Shown in pieces: positions 8,206-16,603 of a stretch of DNA of 64,000 bases. How positions within the stretch are numbered: position 1 is the first letter of the stretch; the number at the start of each line of letters is the position of its first letter. A program made the position numbers and the translations under genes. Origin of the DNA: Bacteroidales bacterium (GTDB lineage Bacteria; Bacteroidota; Bacteroidia; Bacteroidales; Paludibacteraceae); contig SUXC01000003.1 of the NCBI GenBank assembly GCA_015061165.1, positions 123,656-187,655 of the forward strand, written 5' to 3'. The notes under the pieces are model-generated. The model was given only the letters and a program-made list of their open reading frames with translations, was not told the origin of the DNA and made no database searches.

Positions 8206-8321
8206 GAGCGCATTTTTTTGAAAAAAGTTTTCGTGTGCTGAGTATAATGCTGAAGATTGTACCGAAAGTTGTAATGGAGATAGTGAAATTACTTGCAGTT
8301 CCTTTTGAATCATTCCATATG

Positions 8322-9716
8322 TTATATGGCTTTGTCGTTAATAGTAAAATAGGCGTGCATAAACTCCTCTGGATAATGCGCTTTTAGATATGCCATCTTA
8401 TACGCAAGCCATGTATAGCAAACTGCATGAGATTTGTTGAAGAGATAATTACCACATCTCATCCAATCTCTCCAAATTTTCTCAAGAAATTCTTCCGTAT
8501 ATCCATTTTCCATACCACCTCTAATAAATTTTTCTTTCCAAGCAGTTTCTGATTGAGTTATTTTATGATGGCAAATAGCCCTTGCCAATAAATCACTTTC
8601 CTCTGGCGTGAAGTTAGCAATCTCCTGACTGAGCAACATTACTTGTTCTTGATAGATGGTAACACCGTAGGTGTCTTTTAAGTACTTCTCCATCATTGGG
8701 TGATAATAAGTAATTGGTTCCAAACCACGCTTCCGCTTTGTATATCCGTCAATGCAATCTATTATTCTTGGACGATACATGGTATTTAGTGCAATAAGTT
8801 CTTCAAATGTAGATGGTTGCAATCTCTTTAGATACCTGCGCATTTCATCCGATTCAAAGTAGAACACACCAACAGTATTAGCCTCTTGAAATAGGCGGAA
8901 TGTCTGCTCATCATCTTTCGGAGGATTCATTGCAGATTTCGTGATCTCACGACCATACTTGTGCTCAATATTTTTTAAGCACTCTTTCATTATGCTTAAT
9001 ATTCGAAGCCCTATTATATCCAATGTTAAAATTTTACCTACCTGTATAACAGCGGACTTTTGAGCAAGATGCTCCAAGTCAATTAACTGAGTTACTTGAT
9101 CATCTCCATAGTTTTGTTTTAGATAATCTATAATGCGCAACCTCTCATCATATTCCACATCAATATCTATTTGGACTTTAGATACTCCTATGGGATTTAT
9201 AAAGCGTTCAAACAGGAGCCCATATTTCAGAGGGTCAATATCTGTTATCCCTAAACAATATGCAACCACCGAACCTGCCACAGAACTTCTACCTGGCCCA
9301 TGATAGATGTTCATATTTTCCAATGTCTCATGCAGAAGATCTGCAATAAAGAGAAAATAGGATTCAAACCTCAAATCACAGATTTGTTTTACTTCATGTT
9401 CGATACGGTCATGTAATGCATTGTCACATGACATCCTTTCTAATCCATATCGCAACTCCGCACCAGCGTTCACTCTGGCGATAAAGTATTGCGATAAAGA
9501 CTCAAAGCCTTCGGGGATTTTAATAAGATCATTAAACATTGAACTTTGAGATTGGATTTGCAGAGGTGACATACTCAGATAATTGATAATTTGTTGTGCT
9601 TTGATGTAACCAACCTCAAATTGTCTTTGAATTTGTGAACAAGCGCTTTGAGTGCTTTTAGATGTTCGGATGATATGCATAATCTCATCTCGATTCTGTG
9701 CAATTATTCTTTCCAT
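8322..9716 (-). CDS. Minimal DNA polymerase III alpha (DnaE) core with FtsK-gamma-like N-terminus
   Basis: This is a 464-residue C-family polymerase fragment that looks complete as a gene. Residues about 8-48 resemble the FtsK gamma winged helix (SQIQRQFEVGYIKAQQIINYL). Residues about 65 onward match the DnaE palm and fingers: YHGPGRSSVAGSVVAY, DIDPLKYGLLFERF, the metal-binding DID pair, IALNTMYRPRIIDCID, IYQEQVMLLSQEIANF, and FNKSHAVCYTWLAYK. It stops right after the fingers. The PHP nuclease domain, helix-hairpin-helix, OB fold and tau-binding tail of full DnaE (over 1100 residues) are all missing. Its ATG lies 1 base after the upstream nuclease stop. It is not the replicative copy. Confidence 0.85.
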   Translation of the reverse strand: MERIIAQNRDEIMHIIRTSKSTQSACSQIQRQFEVGYIKAQQIINYLSMSPLQIQSQSSMFNDLIKIPEGFESLSQYFIARVNAGAELRYGLERMSCDNALHDRIEHEVKQICDLRFESYFLFIADLLHETLENMNIYHGPGRSSVAGSVVAYCLGITDIDPLKYGLLFERFINPIGVSKVQIDIDVEYDERLRIIDYLKQNYGDDQVTQLIDLEHLAQKSAVIQVGKILTLDIIGLRILSIMKECLKNIEHKYGREITKSAMNPPKDDEQTFRLFQEANTVGVFYFESDEMRRYLKRLQPSTFEELIALNTMYRPRIIDCIDGYTKRKRGLEPITYYHPMMEKYLKDTYGVTIYQEQVMLLSQEIANFTPEESDLLARAICHHKITQSETAWKEKFIRGGMENGYTEEFLEKIWRDWMRCGNYLFNKSHAVCYTWLAYKMAYLKAHYPEEFMHAYFTINDKAI

Positions 9717-9717
9717 A

Positions 9718-10722
9718 TTATGCGTGATTAGTAAGTATGTATTTGTTATCAAGGTATTCGGCAAGTCCGTTTGGCATTTGCGATTGTATCTCTGCAAAGA
9801 GTTCTGGATAAGTTGTGATGAATCGAGACAAGAGCAAAGGTTCGTCCAAATTATTTTGCAGATGGTCAAATAGAAATTCTGCGAGAAGGTATGGGTAAGT
9901 TTTCTCTTCTGCATGGATATCACCATAGATGTCTGTTCCTATTTCGGGGCAGTAATATAGCAGATTGGTGAAGATTATCTCGGTATTCTGATTAATTTGC
10001 GCTAACACTTCGGACTCAATAAATGGATTATTTGCTTTGAACCAAGCCAACGCATCAGCGTCGTGCAAGATGTTGGTAATACCAATAATATGGCTGATAT
10101 TCTGCTTGATACCAGCAAAATAGCCATTCTTCTTTTCATTGTAACGGAGTGCCCATTTGATAAAAGAAGTTCGGTATGGATTATCCTTGTAGTAACAAGA
10201 GGGCTTGAAATAAGCATCCCTAAATATAGCTGCTTGGTGGTGAGTGTGCTCGGTGTATTTACTCTCAATGCAAAACATAGTTTGGCAATCATCGCTAATG
10301 AGCAGTATATCCATGTTTGATGGACGATTATTGCGACTACCGTTAGAGTTTTTGGCTAGAACGGGGAATTTTACCTCAAAGTACACTTTGTCATAGGTAG
10401 TACCATTAAGTATTAGAGGACTTTCTGGACTCACCCAGTAGAAGAAGTTGTATGCCAACATGGATGATGAATAGATTGACTTGGCATGAGCAAGGTGCAG
10501 TACACCATTCTTGTCGGTATAGTCCTCAAGTTCATGACCGTCACCAGCCATAAACATGTCATGAAACTTGCCTTCCGTCAATGCCTTGCGACCGCCGACA
10601 TAAACATTTTCAGCGTAGGTGGAAAAATAATTACCTTTGCTTTCTTCAGGAAAAGAGAATACTTTCTTGAGGTGGTTAGTGGACTCTTTTGCCTTGTTTG
10701 TGATAGAAATTTTTCTTTTCAT
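9718..10722 (-). CDS. PD-(D/E)XK-like nuclease, resembles PGN_0703-type putative restriction endonucleases
   Basis: This 334-residue protein has a nuclease core suggested by D138 in the segment SNMDILLISDD and E153-S-K155 in MFCIESKYTEH, the D...ExK pattern of the PD-(D/E)XK fold. The early NYFSTYAENVYVGGRKAL and the overall layout recall proteins annotated as PGN_0703-family putative restriction endonucleases; that link is from memory and not tested. No methyltransferase lies nearby. It has its own likely promoter (10748-10755) next to a 12-base-pair palindrome, and it is followed at once by the DnaE-core gene. Confidence 0.65.
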   Translation of the reverse strand: MKRKISITNKAKESTNHLKKVFSFPEESKGNYFSTYAENVYVGGRKALTEGKFHDMFMAGDGHELEDYTDKNGVLHLAHAKSIYSSSMLAYNFFYWVSPESPLILNGTTYDKVYFEVKFPVLAKNSNGSRNNRPSNMDILLISDDCQTMFCIESKYTEHTHHQAAIFRDAYFKPSCYYKDNPYRTSFIKWALRYNEKKNGYFAGIKQNISHIIGITNILHDADALAWFKANNPFIESEVLAQINQNTEIIFTNLLYYCPEIGTDIYGDIHAEEKTYPYLLAEFLFDHLQNNLDEPLLLSRFITTYPELFAEIQSQMPNGLAEYLDNKYILTNHA

Positions 10723-10747
10723 AATGCAGTAATTTTGAAATTTTCTG

Positions 10748-10755
10748 CAAAATTA
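10748..10755 (-). promoter_or_regulatory. TAATTTTG -7 element for the nuclease gene
   Basis: On the minus strand TAATTTTG fits TAnnTTTG and lies 26 bases before the start at 10722. No good TTTG lies at the usual spacing, because the palindrome 10760-10788 occupies that place. Confidence 0.4.
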
Positions 10756-10759
10756 CAAC

Positions 10760-10788
10760 ACGAGAGTGCCAACTTGTGGCACTCTCGT
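10760..10788. promoter_or_regulatory. Perfect 12-base-pair palindrome: operator or terminator
   Basis: ACGAGAGTGCCA and TGGCACTCTCGT are exact complements around ACTTG. It lies between the two nuclease genes, directly upstream of the -7 element. No T-run follows on the minus strand, so an operator role, or a T-less hairpin ending the upstream transcript, is possible. Confidence 0.55.
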
Positions 10789-10807
10789 AAAGAAAATCAC
10801 TTTATTG

Positions 10808-11542
10808 TTATTTTTTAGAATTATTACTATTATGATTAAACTCTACAATATTGGGTTCTCCCTTAGGTGGCTCAAGCGCATAACAATATAGATTAGTATT
10901 AGTATCCTTGTAATTTATTTTATCATCATCGGTCGCTTTAAAAATCTTATCATATAAATTGTCTTTAGTCTTAGAATCGTATGATTTGATATACATAATG
11001 AAATATGTAAGTATTTCTTTTCCCTCTTCTCTCAACTTTAGGAAATCTTTTGTGAAGCATGATTCATTAGGGTTTAGCGCTTTAAATTCAATTAAAGCGA
11101 TTCGTTTGAAATATTCATCATGTATCGTTAAATCAAACTCCCCAGATCTTCCGCCTTCGTCTCTTTTTGGCTTTTTTTGTTCCTTAAATAAGTACCTATT
11201 TTCGGTTGGAGTTTCTACAGAATAATACCAATGCAGTTCATTTTCTCTACAATACTCATTAAATTGTTCAACAAAAATAAATCGTAACTCTTGCTCACTT
11301 AAACGAATCTCAGCATTACGATAAGTTTTACTATACTTAGGGAATATAAGTCGAGACCCCACATGTTCTAAATGAGGTGTGCCAGCAATATCTGATTTTG
11401 GCTCAAATTGTTCCTTATATACAGCTTCCAGCACTTCGAACGATTTCGCAATGATTTTATCAATATGCTCTTTATAATCACGTATTGTTTCCAAGTGATT
11501 TTGGGATTGTTCTACTATGTTAGTAATCTTGATGTTTCTCAT
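10808..11542 (-). CDS. Hypothetical protein with PD-(D/E)XK-like core
   Basis: I do not recognise a named family. The 244-residue protein has a helical N-terminal half, then SGEFDLTIHDEY and IALIEFKALN, giving D137 and E152-x-K154. This spacing and the predicted strands are those of a PD-(D/E)XK nuclease core. The C-terminus is polar and Asn/Lys-rich (NHNSNNSKK). The ATG at 11542 was chosen because the segment before it looks untranslated; it overlaps the end of the WYL gene by 23 bases. A+T-rich codons set it apart from housekeeping neighbours. Confidence 0.6.
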   Translation of the reverse strand: MRNIKITNIVEQSQNHLETIRDYKEHIDKIIAKSFEVLEAVYKEQFEPKSDIAGTPHLEHVGSRLIFPKYSKTYRNAEIRLSEQELRFIFVEQFNEYCRENELHWYYSVETPTENRYLFKEQKKPKRDEGGRSGEFDLTIHDEYFKRIALIEFKALNPNESCFTKDFLKLREEGKEILTYFIMYIKSYDSKTKDNLYDKIFKATDDDKINYKDTNTNLYCYALEPPKGEPNIVEFNHNSNNSKK

Positions 11543-12449
11543 ACTGTTGTATTTTATAGTTATCCAATATATTTTTTGCTTCATTAATAAATTTCTCACG
11601 CAACCATAATGGGCGAAGAACAATTATGTCAGGAAGAAACGAGCGGAGTTCTTGTATGAAATCTGCTGTCGGAGCAATCCAATACTCAAATAGTGAATAT
11701 TCATCTGTTCGCTCTACTTCATTCTGTGAGTGGTGTAGCGGAAGTGAACGCAGATAGTTAGCACGGAAGGGTGTTACACGGAGTAGAACGGACTCCGCTG
11801 GCATAGTACCAGCCATTACACCATAATAGTTGTGTAGAAAAGCAGCTGCGTTAAAACTCTTAGGAACCTTAAAAGCATTTTCGGTTATTTCCATGGATAA
11901 CACACGGTCCAACGAATAGAAATGCACCTCATTATTGCCCTCTCGATGACCAATGATATACCATCGTTGTTTGAACACTTTGATACAATAGGGAGCAATC
12001 TCAAAGATTCGTGGATTACTCATCTTAAAACTTTGATACTCAACTTGTAGTGTTAGATTGCGTCGCATGGCATCTATCACTTGTGTCAAGTATTTATTGC
12101 CAGAAGGTATGTCTTCTAAAAGTAATCTATCTCGTAATCGTTGCCCTTCCATCAAAAGATTACTGACAGAAAAGGAATTCAGTAACCAATGTTGGACATC
12201 ATCACTCTTTATGTCATCACGGTTAGCTATTGTGTATTTATTGCCTACACATTTTATCTCAATACCAAACAGAATAAGAATATCATCTTTCATGCGGAAG
12301 AATGTACGCCGTGGAATAGCTGCTTCATCATCATCGTTGAGCGATGCGTTTTGCCAATAATCATTGATTTGCTGGCGAGTTAATGCGCCTCGCGAATATA
12401 GCAAATCTACGAGCCATATATAACGCTGAAATTGTCTAATCGATGTCAT
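11520..12449 (-). CDS. WYL-domain transcriptional regulator
   Basis: This 309-residue regulator has an N-terminal helix-turn-helix (RQFQRYIWLVDLLYSRGALT to PRRTFFRMKDDI) and a central WYL domain (LTLQVEYQSF, then PYCIKVFKQRWYIIGH and FYSLDRVLSM). WYL domains sense nucleic-acid-like or nucleotide ligands and often repress defence genes; that is family knowledge. It is the first gene of the run 12449 to 8322, overlaps the next gene, and is preceded by a near-consensus promoter. It probably controls this island. Confidence 0.9.
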   Translation of the reverse strand: MTSIRQFQRYIWLVDLLYSRGALTRQQINDYWQNASLNDDDEAAIPRRTFFRMKDDILILFGIEIKCVGNKYTIANRDDIKSDDVQHWLLNSFSVSNLLMEGQRLRDRLLLEDIPSGNKYLTQVIDAMRRNLTLQVEYQSFKMSNPRIFEIAPYCIKVFKQRWYIIGHREGNNEVHFYSLDRVLSMEITENAFKVPKSFNAAAFLHNYYGVMAGTMPAESVLLRVTPFRANYLRSLPLHHSQNEVERTDEYSLFEYWIAPTADFIQELRSFLPDIIVLRPLWLREKFINEAKNILDNYKIQQYEKHQDY

Positions 12450-12477
12450 GGTATTATTGTGAAGTAAATTGTTGTGG

Positions 12478-12508
12478 CAAAGGTACACTTTTTTTTTGAG
12501 ATGTGCAA
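12478..12508 (-). promoter_or_regulatory. Promoter of the WYL/nuclease/DnaE-core operon
   Basis: On the minus strand TTGC at 12508 and TACCTTTG at 12485-12478 are 23 bases apart, the standard Bacteroidetes spacing. It lies 29 bases before the WYL start. Confidence 0.75.
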
Positions 12509-12876
12509 GAAATGAGTGATTTTTGAGTGATTTTTCTGGTGTGGGGTGGAGAGTGTAAAGACAAGGAAGACCCGAATGACATTCGGGGGAATGAACATAG
12601 AAGGCAAGGATTACTCGGCGAATTAACGCCGAGCACTAAACCTGTGGCAGTAACACAAAGAAGACCCGAACCAATGGAGAGGGAATCTTAACAAAACGCA
12701 CTTTTTTCAAGTTGGCGATCTCAGGGAGTTCTCTCGGTGTTCTCAGGGTTGTCTCTCGGTAAAATTCAGAAAAAGATAGAGAAACGAAAAGAGAAAGAAT
12801 CTTAATAATTGCTACAAAATCAAAATATAAATACTTCCAATTTTAGGTATAAACTATGAGGGATAAGTTTAATCCA
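12509..12876. other. Gene-free stretch with hairpins and a 22-base tandem repeat
   Basis: No coding frame stands out. It holds CCCGAAT/ATTCGGG (12571-12587), CTCGGCG/CGCCGAG (12614-12633), the direct repeat GAAGACCCGAA (near 12567 and 12660), and two 22-base tandem units (12719-12762). It lies between the end of the AraC gene and the WYL promoter. Confidence 0.6.
12719..12762. repeat. Two tandem 22-base units
   Basis: Each unit begins TCTCAGGG and has CTCTCGGT near its end; the middles differ by a few bases. Confidence 0.65.
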
Positions 12877-13719
12877 TCATCTCTGTTCGCGAAAGGACAA
12901 TGCTGACATGCCTGTCAGACGATGAAAGTACTTACAGAAACTGCTGGCAGAGGAGAAGTGCAGCTCGGCAGCTATCTCCTTGACACTCTTATTGGTATTG
13001 GATAGCATAGCTTTGATTTCTGCTACTGCTACCTTATCAATAATCTCTGTTGGGGTGGCTTGGACGGTGGTACGGCAGATAGATTGCAGATACTTGGTTG
13101 TGATACACATCTGTTCGGCATACCAACCCACATTGCGCTCTTTGCCTTTGGTGTCCTTCAGCAGGCGCATGAACTCAAGCATTAGTTGTTGCTTGCGGTC
13201 GCTGGTGGGCGTGTCCGCAGGGGCACAACGCATCTGCTCATCTATCCACGAAAGCAATTCAAAGATAGCCGATTGGCACAATAGGTATTGAATACGCTGG
13301 TGGTAGATATTATCGGGGTCGGTGTGCGACAACAGTATATTATAGTACTGCTGCATGTGTTCGCGCACAGATGAGGAAATAGTCAGCACGGGATGGGCGT
13401 GAAGGAACTGAATCTTCTTGTGCCACTCTTTCTCTATTTGCAGGCAGGAATAGATGGTTTCATCCATCTGCGAAGTAGGATTGATGATGATATTACACTG
13501 CCAATCGGGCGAAAGAGCAAGTATCGTGAGCTCTATTGCAAAATTACCAAACAGCACCATTTGCGAAGTGAGGTGGTAGTGGACATGATTAAACTCAATA
13601 TCTGCCCAACCTTTTGTAACCAATAGGGTGTAGTTGGCAGTAGCAGGAAGATACTGTTTGTTGCAGAGCAAATGAATGTCGTTGCTGGTTGCAATGTGTT
13701 GGAATAGGTTTGTTGGCAT
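12877..13719 (-). CDS. AraC-family transcriptional regulator
   Basis: This 280-residue regulator has an N-terminal cupin-like sensing half and a C-terminal double helix-turn-helix. The DNA-binding part includes CITTKYLQSICRT in the first HTH and VKEIAAELHFSSASSFCKYFHRLTGMSALSFR in the second, here split for reading: VKEIAAELHFSS then SFCKYFHRLTGMS. Its ligand is unknown. Its last 39 coding bases (12880-12918) recur exactly at 8016-8054. The dnaK terminator (13744-13771) lies upstream, so it is probably its own transcript. Confidence 0.9.
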   Translation of the reverse strand: MPTNLFQHIATSNDIHLLCNKQYLPATANYTLLVTKGWADIEFNHVHYHLTSQMVLFGNFAIELTILALSPDWQCNIIINPTSQMDETIYSCLQIEKEWHKKIQFLHAHPVLTISSSVREHMQQYYNILLSHTDPDNIYHQRIQYLLCQSAIFELLSWIDEQMRCAPADTPTSDRKQQLMLEFMRLLKDTKGKERNVGWYAEQMCITTKYLQSICRTTVQATPTEIIDKVAVAEIKAMLSNTNKSVKEIAAELHFSSASSFCKYFHRLTGMSALSFREQR

Positions 13720-13743
13720 GGTAGTTCAATTTTGGAATGAAAG

Positions 13744-13771
13744 AGGGTAGTCATTTTGCTAACTACCCTCA
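13744..13771 (-). terminator. Hairpin terminator after dnaK
   Basis: GAGGGTAGT (13744-13752) pairs with ACTACCCTC (13763-13771), giving 9 base pairs around a 10-base loop, 24 bases past the dnaK stop on the minus strand. TTTC follows. Confidence 0.65.
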
Positions 13772-13794
13772 TTTTGTGTTATGTATTTAGAGGA

Positions 13795-15717
13795 TTATTT
13801 TACCTCTTCGAAGTCCACGTCCTCGGCTGCACCTTGGTTGTTGTTGCCACCTTGAGCGCCACCTTGTGCACCGCCTTGGAAGTCAGCACCAGGTTGAGGA
13901 CCTGCTTGACCTTGAGTAGCGTTGTACATCTCTGCGCTGGCTGCTTGGAAGGCTGTCATCAATGCTTGGTTAGCTGCCTCGCATGCATCCGCATCCTTCT
14001 TCTCGTAAGCATCCTTGAGGTTCTTCAATGCCTCCTCAATTGGAGCTTTCTTGTCAGCAGGAATCTTGTCGCCAAGTTCAGCCAACTGCTTCTCGGTTTG
14101 GAAGATAGTAGCATCTGCACGGTTGAGTTTCTCAATACGCTCTTTCTCCTTCTTATCTGCCTCAGCATTAGCCTCTGCCTCTGCCTTCATGCGCTTGATC
14201 TCTTCGTCGCTCAAGCCGCTGGATGCCTCAATGCGAATCTTTTGCTCTTTGCCAGTAGCTTTGTCCTTAGCGGTAACGTTGAGGATACCGTTGGCATCAA
14301 TATCAAAGGTTACTTCGATTTGTGGCTCGCCACGGCGTGCAGGCATGATACCATCGAGGTGGAAGATACCGATTTGCTTGTTTTGTGCAGCCATTGGGCG
14401 CTCACCTTGCAATACCTTAATCTCTACAGATGGTTGGTTGTCCACTGCTGTGGTAAAGGTCTCAGTCTTCTTGGTTGGGATAGTAGTGTTGGCCTCAATC
14501 ATCTTGGTCATCACGCCACCCATAGTCTCGATACCGAGAGAGAGTGGGGTAACATCGAGGAGGAGGACATCCTTTACATCACCAGTCAATACACCACCTT
14601 GGATAGCTGCGCCAAGAGCTACAACCTCGTCTGGGTTAACACCCTTAGATGGAGCTTTGCCGAAGAATTTCTCAACTGCTTGTTGGATAGCAGGGATACG
14701 AGTTGAACCACCTACGAGAATGATCTCGTTAATATCGCTAATGCTTAAACCTGCGTTTTGCAAAGCGGTGCGGCATGGAGCGATAGTGCGTTGTACGAGG
14801 TCATCAATGAGTTGCTCAAACTTAGCACGGGTGAGGGTCTTTACCAAGTGTGCTGGCACACCGTTTACAGGCATAATGTATGGCAAGTTAATCTCAGTAG
14901 AGGTAGTGTTAGAAAGCTCGATTTTTGCTTTCTCAGCTGCCTCTTTGAGTCGTTGCATAGCCATAGCATCTTTGCTAAGGTCTGCACCACCGTTCTCGTT
15001 CTTGAACTCTTGTACGAGCCAGTCGATAATGCGGTGATCGAAGTCATCACCACCCAAGTGAGTATCACCATCGGTAGCTTTTACCTCAAATACGCCGTCG
15101 CCCAATTCGAGCACACTGACGTCGTGTGTACCACCACCGCAGTCGAATACTACGATCTTCATATCTTTGTCGCTCTTGTCAAGACCGTATGCCAAAGCAG
15201 CAGCTGTTGGCTCGTTCACGATACGGCGAACATTCAGACCTGCGATCTCGCCTGCCTCTTTGGTAGCTTGACGTTGGCTGTCGTTGAAGTATGCAGGTAC
15301 AGTAATCACTGCCTCTGTTACCTCTTGACCAAGATAATCTTCAGCGGTCTTCTTCATCTTTTGGAGGATGATAGCTGAGATCTCTTGTGGCGTGTACAAA
15401 CGACCATCGATATCTACGCGTGGGGTATTGTTGTCGCCCTTTACAACTTTATAAGGTACGCGTGATACCTCGTTAGCAAGACGGTCATAGGTCTCACCCA
15501 TGAAACGTTTGATTGAATATACGGTACGTGTAGGGTTGGTGATTGCTTGACGCTTAGCAGGGTCGCCCACTTTGCGCTCGCCACCATCTACGAAACCAAC
15601 CACAGATGGGGTAGTACGTTTACCCTCAGAGTTGGTGATAACTACAGGCTCATTGCCTTCCATAACTGCGACACAGGAGTTTGTTGTTCCTAAGTCAATT
15701 CCAATAATTTTTCCCAT
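13795..15717 (-). CDS. dnaK: Chaperone DnaK (Hsp70)
   Basis: This ATP-driven cytoplasmic chaperone refolds proteins with DnaJ and GrpE. It is 640 residues, the usual length. The ATPase domain has [16 protein letters not shown] at the N-terminus, [16 protein letters not shown] in the phosphate-2 loop region, and [13 protein letters not shown]. The interdomain linker region has [19 protein letters not shown], then the beta-sandwich substrate domain, a charged helical lid, and a Gly/Gln-rich tail ending EDVDFEEVK. No grpE or dnaJ is adjacent, but a membrane J protein lies at 7338. Confidence 0.99.
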   Translation of the reverse strand: MGKIIGIDLGTTNSCVAVMEGNEPVVITNSEGKRTTPSVVGFVDGGERKVGDPAKRQAITNPTRTVYSIKRFMGETYDRLANEVSRVPYKVVKGDNNTPRVDIDGRLYTPQEISAIILQKMKKTAEDYLGQEVTEAVITVPAYFNDSQRQATKEAGEIAGLNVRRIVNEPTAAALAYGLDKSDKDMKIVVFDCGGGTHDVSVLELGDGVFEVKATDGDTHLGGDDFDHRIIDWLVQEFKNENGGADLSKDAMAMQRLKEAAEKAKIELSNTTSTEINLPYIMPVNGVPAHLVKTLTRAKFEQLIDDLVQRTIAPCRTALQNAGLSISDINEIILVGGSTRIPAIQQAVEKFFGKAPSKGVNPDEVVALGAAIQGGVLTGDVKDVLLLDVTPLSLGIETMGGVMTKMIEANTTIPTKKTETFTTAVDNQPSVEIKVLQGERPMAAQNKQIGIFHLDGIMPARRGEPQIEVTFDIDANGILNVTAKDKATGKEQKIRIEASSGLSDEEIKRMKAEAEANAEADKKEKERIEKLNRADATIFQTEKQLAELGDKIPADKKAPIEEALKNLKDAYEKKDADACEAANQALMTAFQAASAEMYNATQGQAGPQPGADFQGGAQGGAQGGNNNQGAAEDVDFEEVK

Positions 15718-15751
15718 TGTATTTACGTTTTTTTAGTTAATATTCTTGTTT

Positions 15752-15810
15752 GAGTCCGGAGTCGCGTATCGGGAGTCCGTTGTTTTGGAGCCGCATATCG
15801 GGAGTCCGGG
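15752..15810. repeat. Degenerate heptamer array upstream of dnaK
   Basis: Units GAGTCCG, GAGTCGC, GTATCGG and GAGTCCG, then after a break GAGCCGC, ATATCGG and GAGTCCG, keep a 7-base period. The array lies in the dnaK 5' region. Confidence 0.8.
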
Positions 15811-15920
15811 TTTATTTCCTATCCTAACATAGACAAATGCTGTGCCAAAGTAATTTTTGTACAAAAAACTGACACGTTACTGACAAAATGGCAGAATAAT
15901 TACGAAAAAATGGCTTTCTC

Positions 15921-15951
15921 TTGCATAATTACATTTTTTTTTGTACCTTTG
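15921..15951 (+). promoter_or_regulatory. Promoter of the 15973 reductase gene
   Basis: TTGC at 15921 and TACCTTTG at 15944-15951 are 23 bases apart; the start codon follows 21 bases later. Confidence 0.8.
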
Positions 15952-15972
15952 CATGCGAAATTAGTGTATATT

Positions 15973-16587
15973 ATGAAAGTATTACTTATCAACGGTAGTC
16001 CGCGTGCGAACGGAAATACCAGTATAGCATTGGCTGAGGTGGCAAAGACCTTAGAGGCAGAAGGTATTGAGACAATCACAGTGGGAATTGGTAATCAGCC
16101 AGTTCGTGGTTGTGTGGCATGTGGTGCATGCCATACCAAGAAAGGCAAATGTGCTTTCTCGGATGTGCTTTACGACAAGTTGTATGCTATCCTCGCAGAT
16201 GGTGTAGATGGCTTGGTGGTGGGGTCGCCAGTGTATTATGCAGGACCCAATGGCTCGCTCTGCGCATTGCTGGACCGATTATTCTATTCGGCAGGTATGT
16301 TGCTGAGTTACAAGCCTGCTGCTGCGGTGGCAGTATGTCGCAGGGGTGGGGCAAGTGCGTGCTTTGATAGGCTGAATAAGTACTTTACAATCAACAATAT
16401 GCCTGTTGTGTCGTCGCAGTATTGGAATAGTGTCCACGGTTGGGAGAAAGGTGAGGCAGAGCAGGATGCCGAAGGACTACAGACTATGCGCACTTTGGCA
16501 CGCAATATGGCATGGATGATGCGTAACCTTGCCAAAGAGCAACGCCCCGAGAGCGAGAAACCGAAGATGCGTACCAATTTTATATAG
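15973..16587 (+). CDS. Flavodoxin-fold NAD(P)H-dependent FMN reductase family protein
   Basis: This cytoplasmic flavoprotein of 204 residues begins MKVLLINGSPRANGNTS, the FMN phosphate-binding loop of the NADPH-dependent FMN reductase/iron-sulfur flavoprotein group. GCVACGACHTKKGKC follows at about residues 46-60; in this family such a cysteine cluster is common and may bind Fe-S or act in redox. VVGSPVYYAGPNG is the second flavin loop. The ATG at 15973 is preferred over an upstream one, which would lie before the promoter. It starts a plus-strand run. Confidence 0.88.
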   Translation: MKVLLINGSPRANGNTSIALAEVAKTLEAEGIETITVGIGNQPVRGCVACGACHTKKGKCAFSDVLYDKLYAILADGVDGLVVGSPVYYAGPNGSLCALLDRLFYSAGMLLSYKPAAAVAVCRRGGASACFDRLNKYFTINNMPVVSSQYWNSVHGWEKGEAEQDAEGLQTMRTLARNMAWMMRNLAKEQRPESEKPKMRTNFI

Positions 16588-16603
16588 GCGATAAAAAAGC
16601 GAG

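Larger units (their letters stand above)
7740..8321. other. Gene-free 580-base stretch with several inverted repeats
   Basis: No convincing coding frame is present. The stretch contains a short heptamer array (7788-7801), a long imperfect inverted repeat (7816-7909), a nested inverted repeat (7922-8000), a strong hairpin with T-run (8031-8069), and a 38-base stem-loop that recurs at 47363-47400 (8168-8205). Two hairpins are followed by T-runs on the plus strand although no plus-strand gene precedes them. Confidence 0.7.

Noticed and set aside
8322..9716. Considered as a fragment of the normal dnaE gene
   Set aside because: Both ends are clean (start right after the previous stop; own stop), the N-terminus is a different domain, and it sits in an operon with nucleases.
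9718..10722. Considered as part of a restriction-modification system
   Set aside because: No methyltransferase or specificity gene is in the island.
13756..15378. Several long frames antisense to dnaK
   Set aside because: They are shadows of the codon pattern of dnaK; no domain and no promoter.
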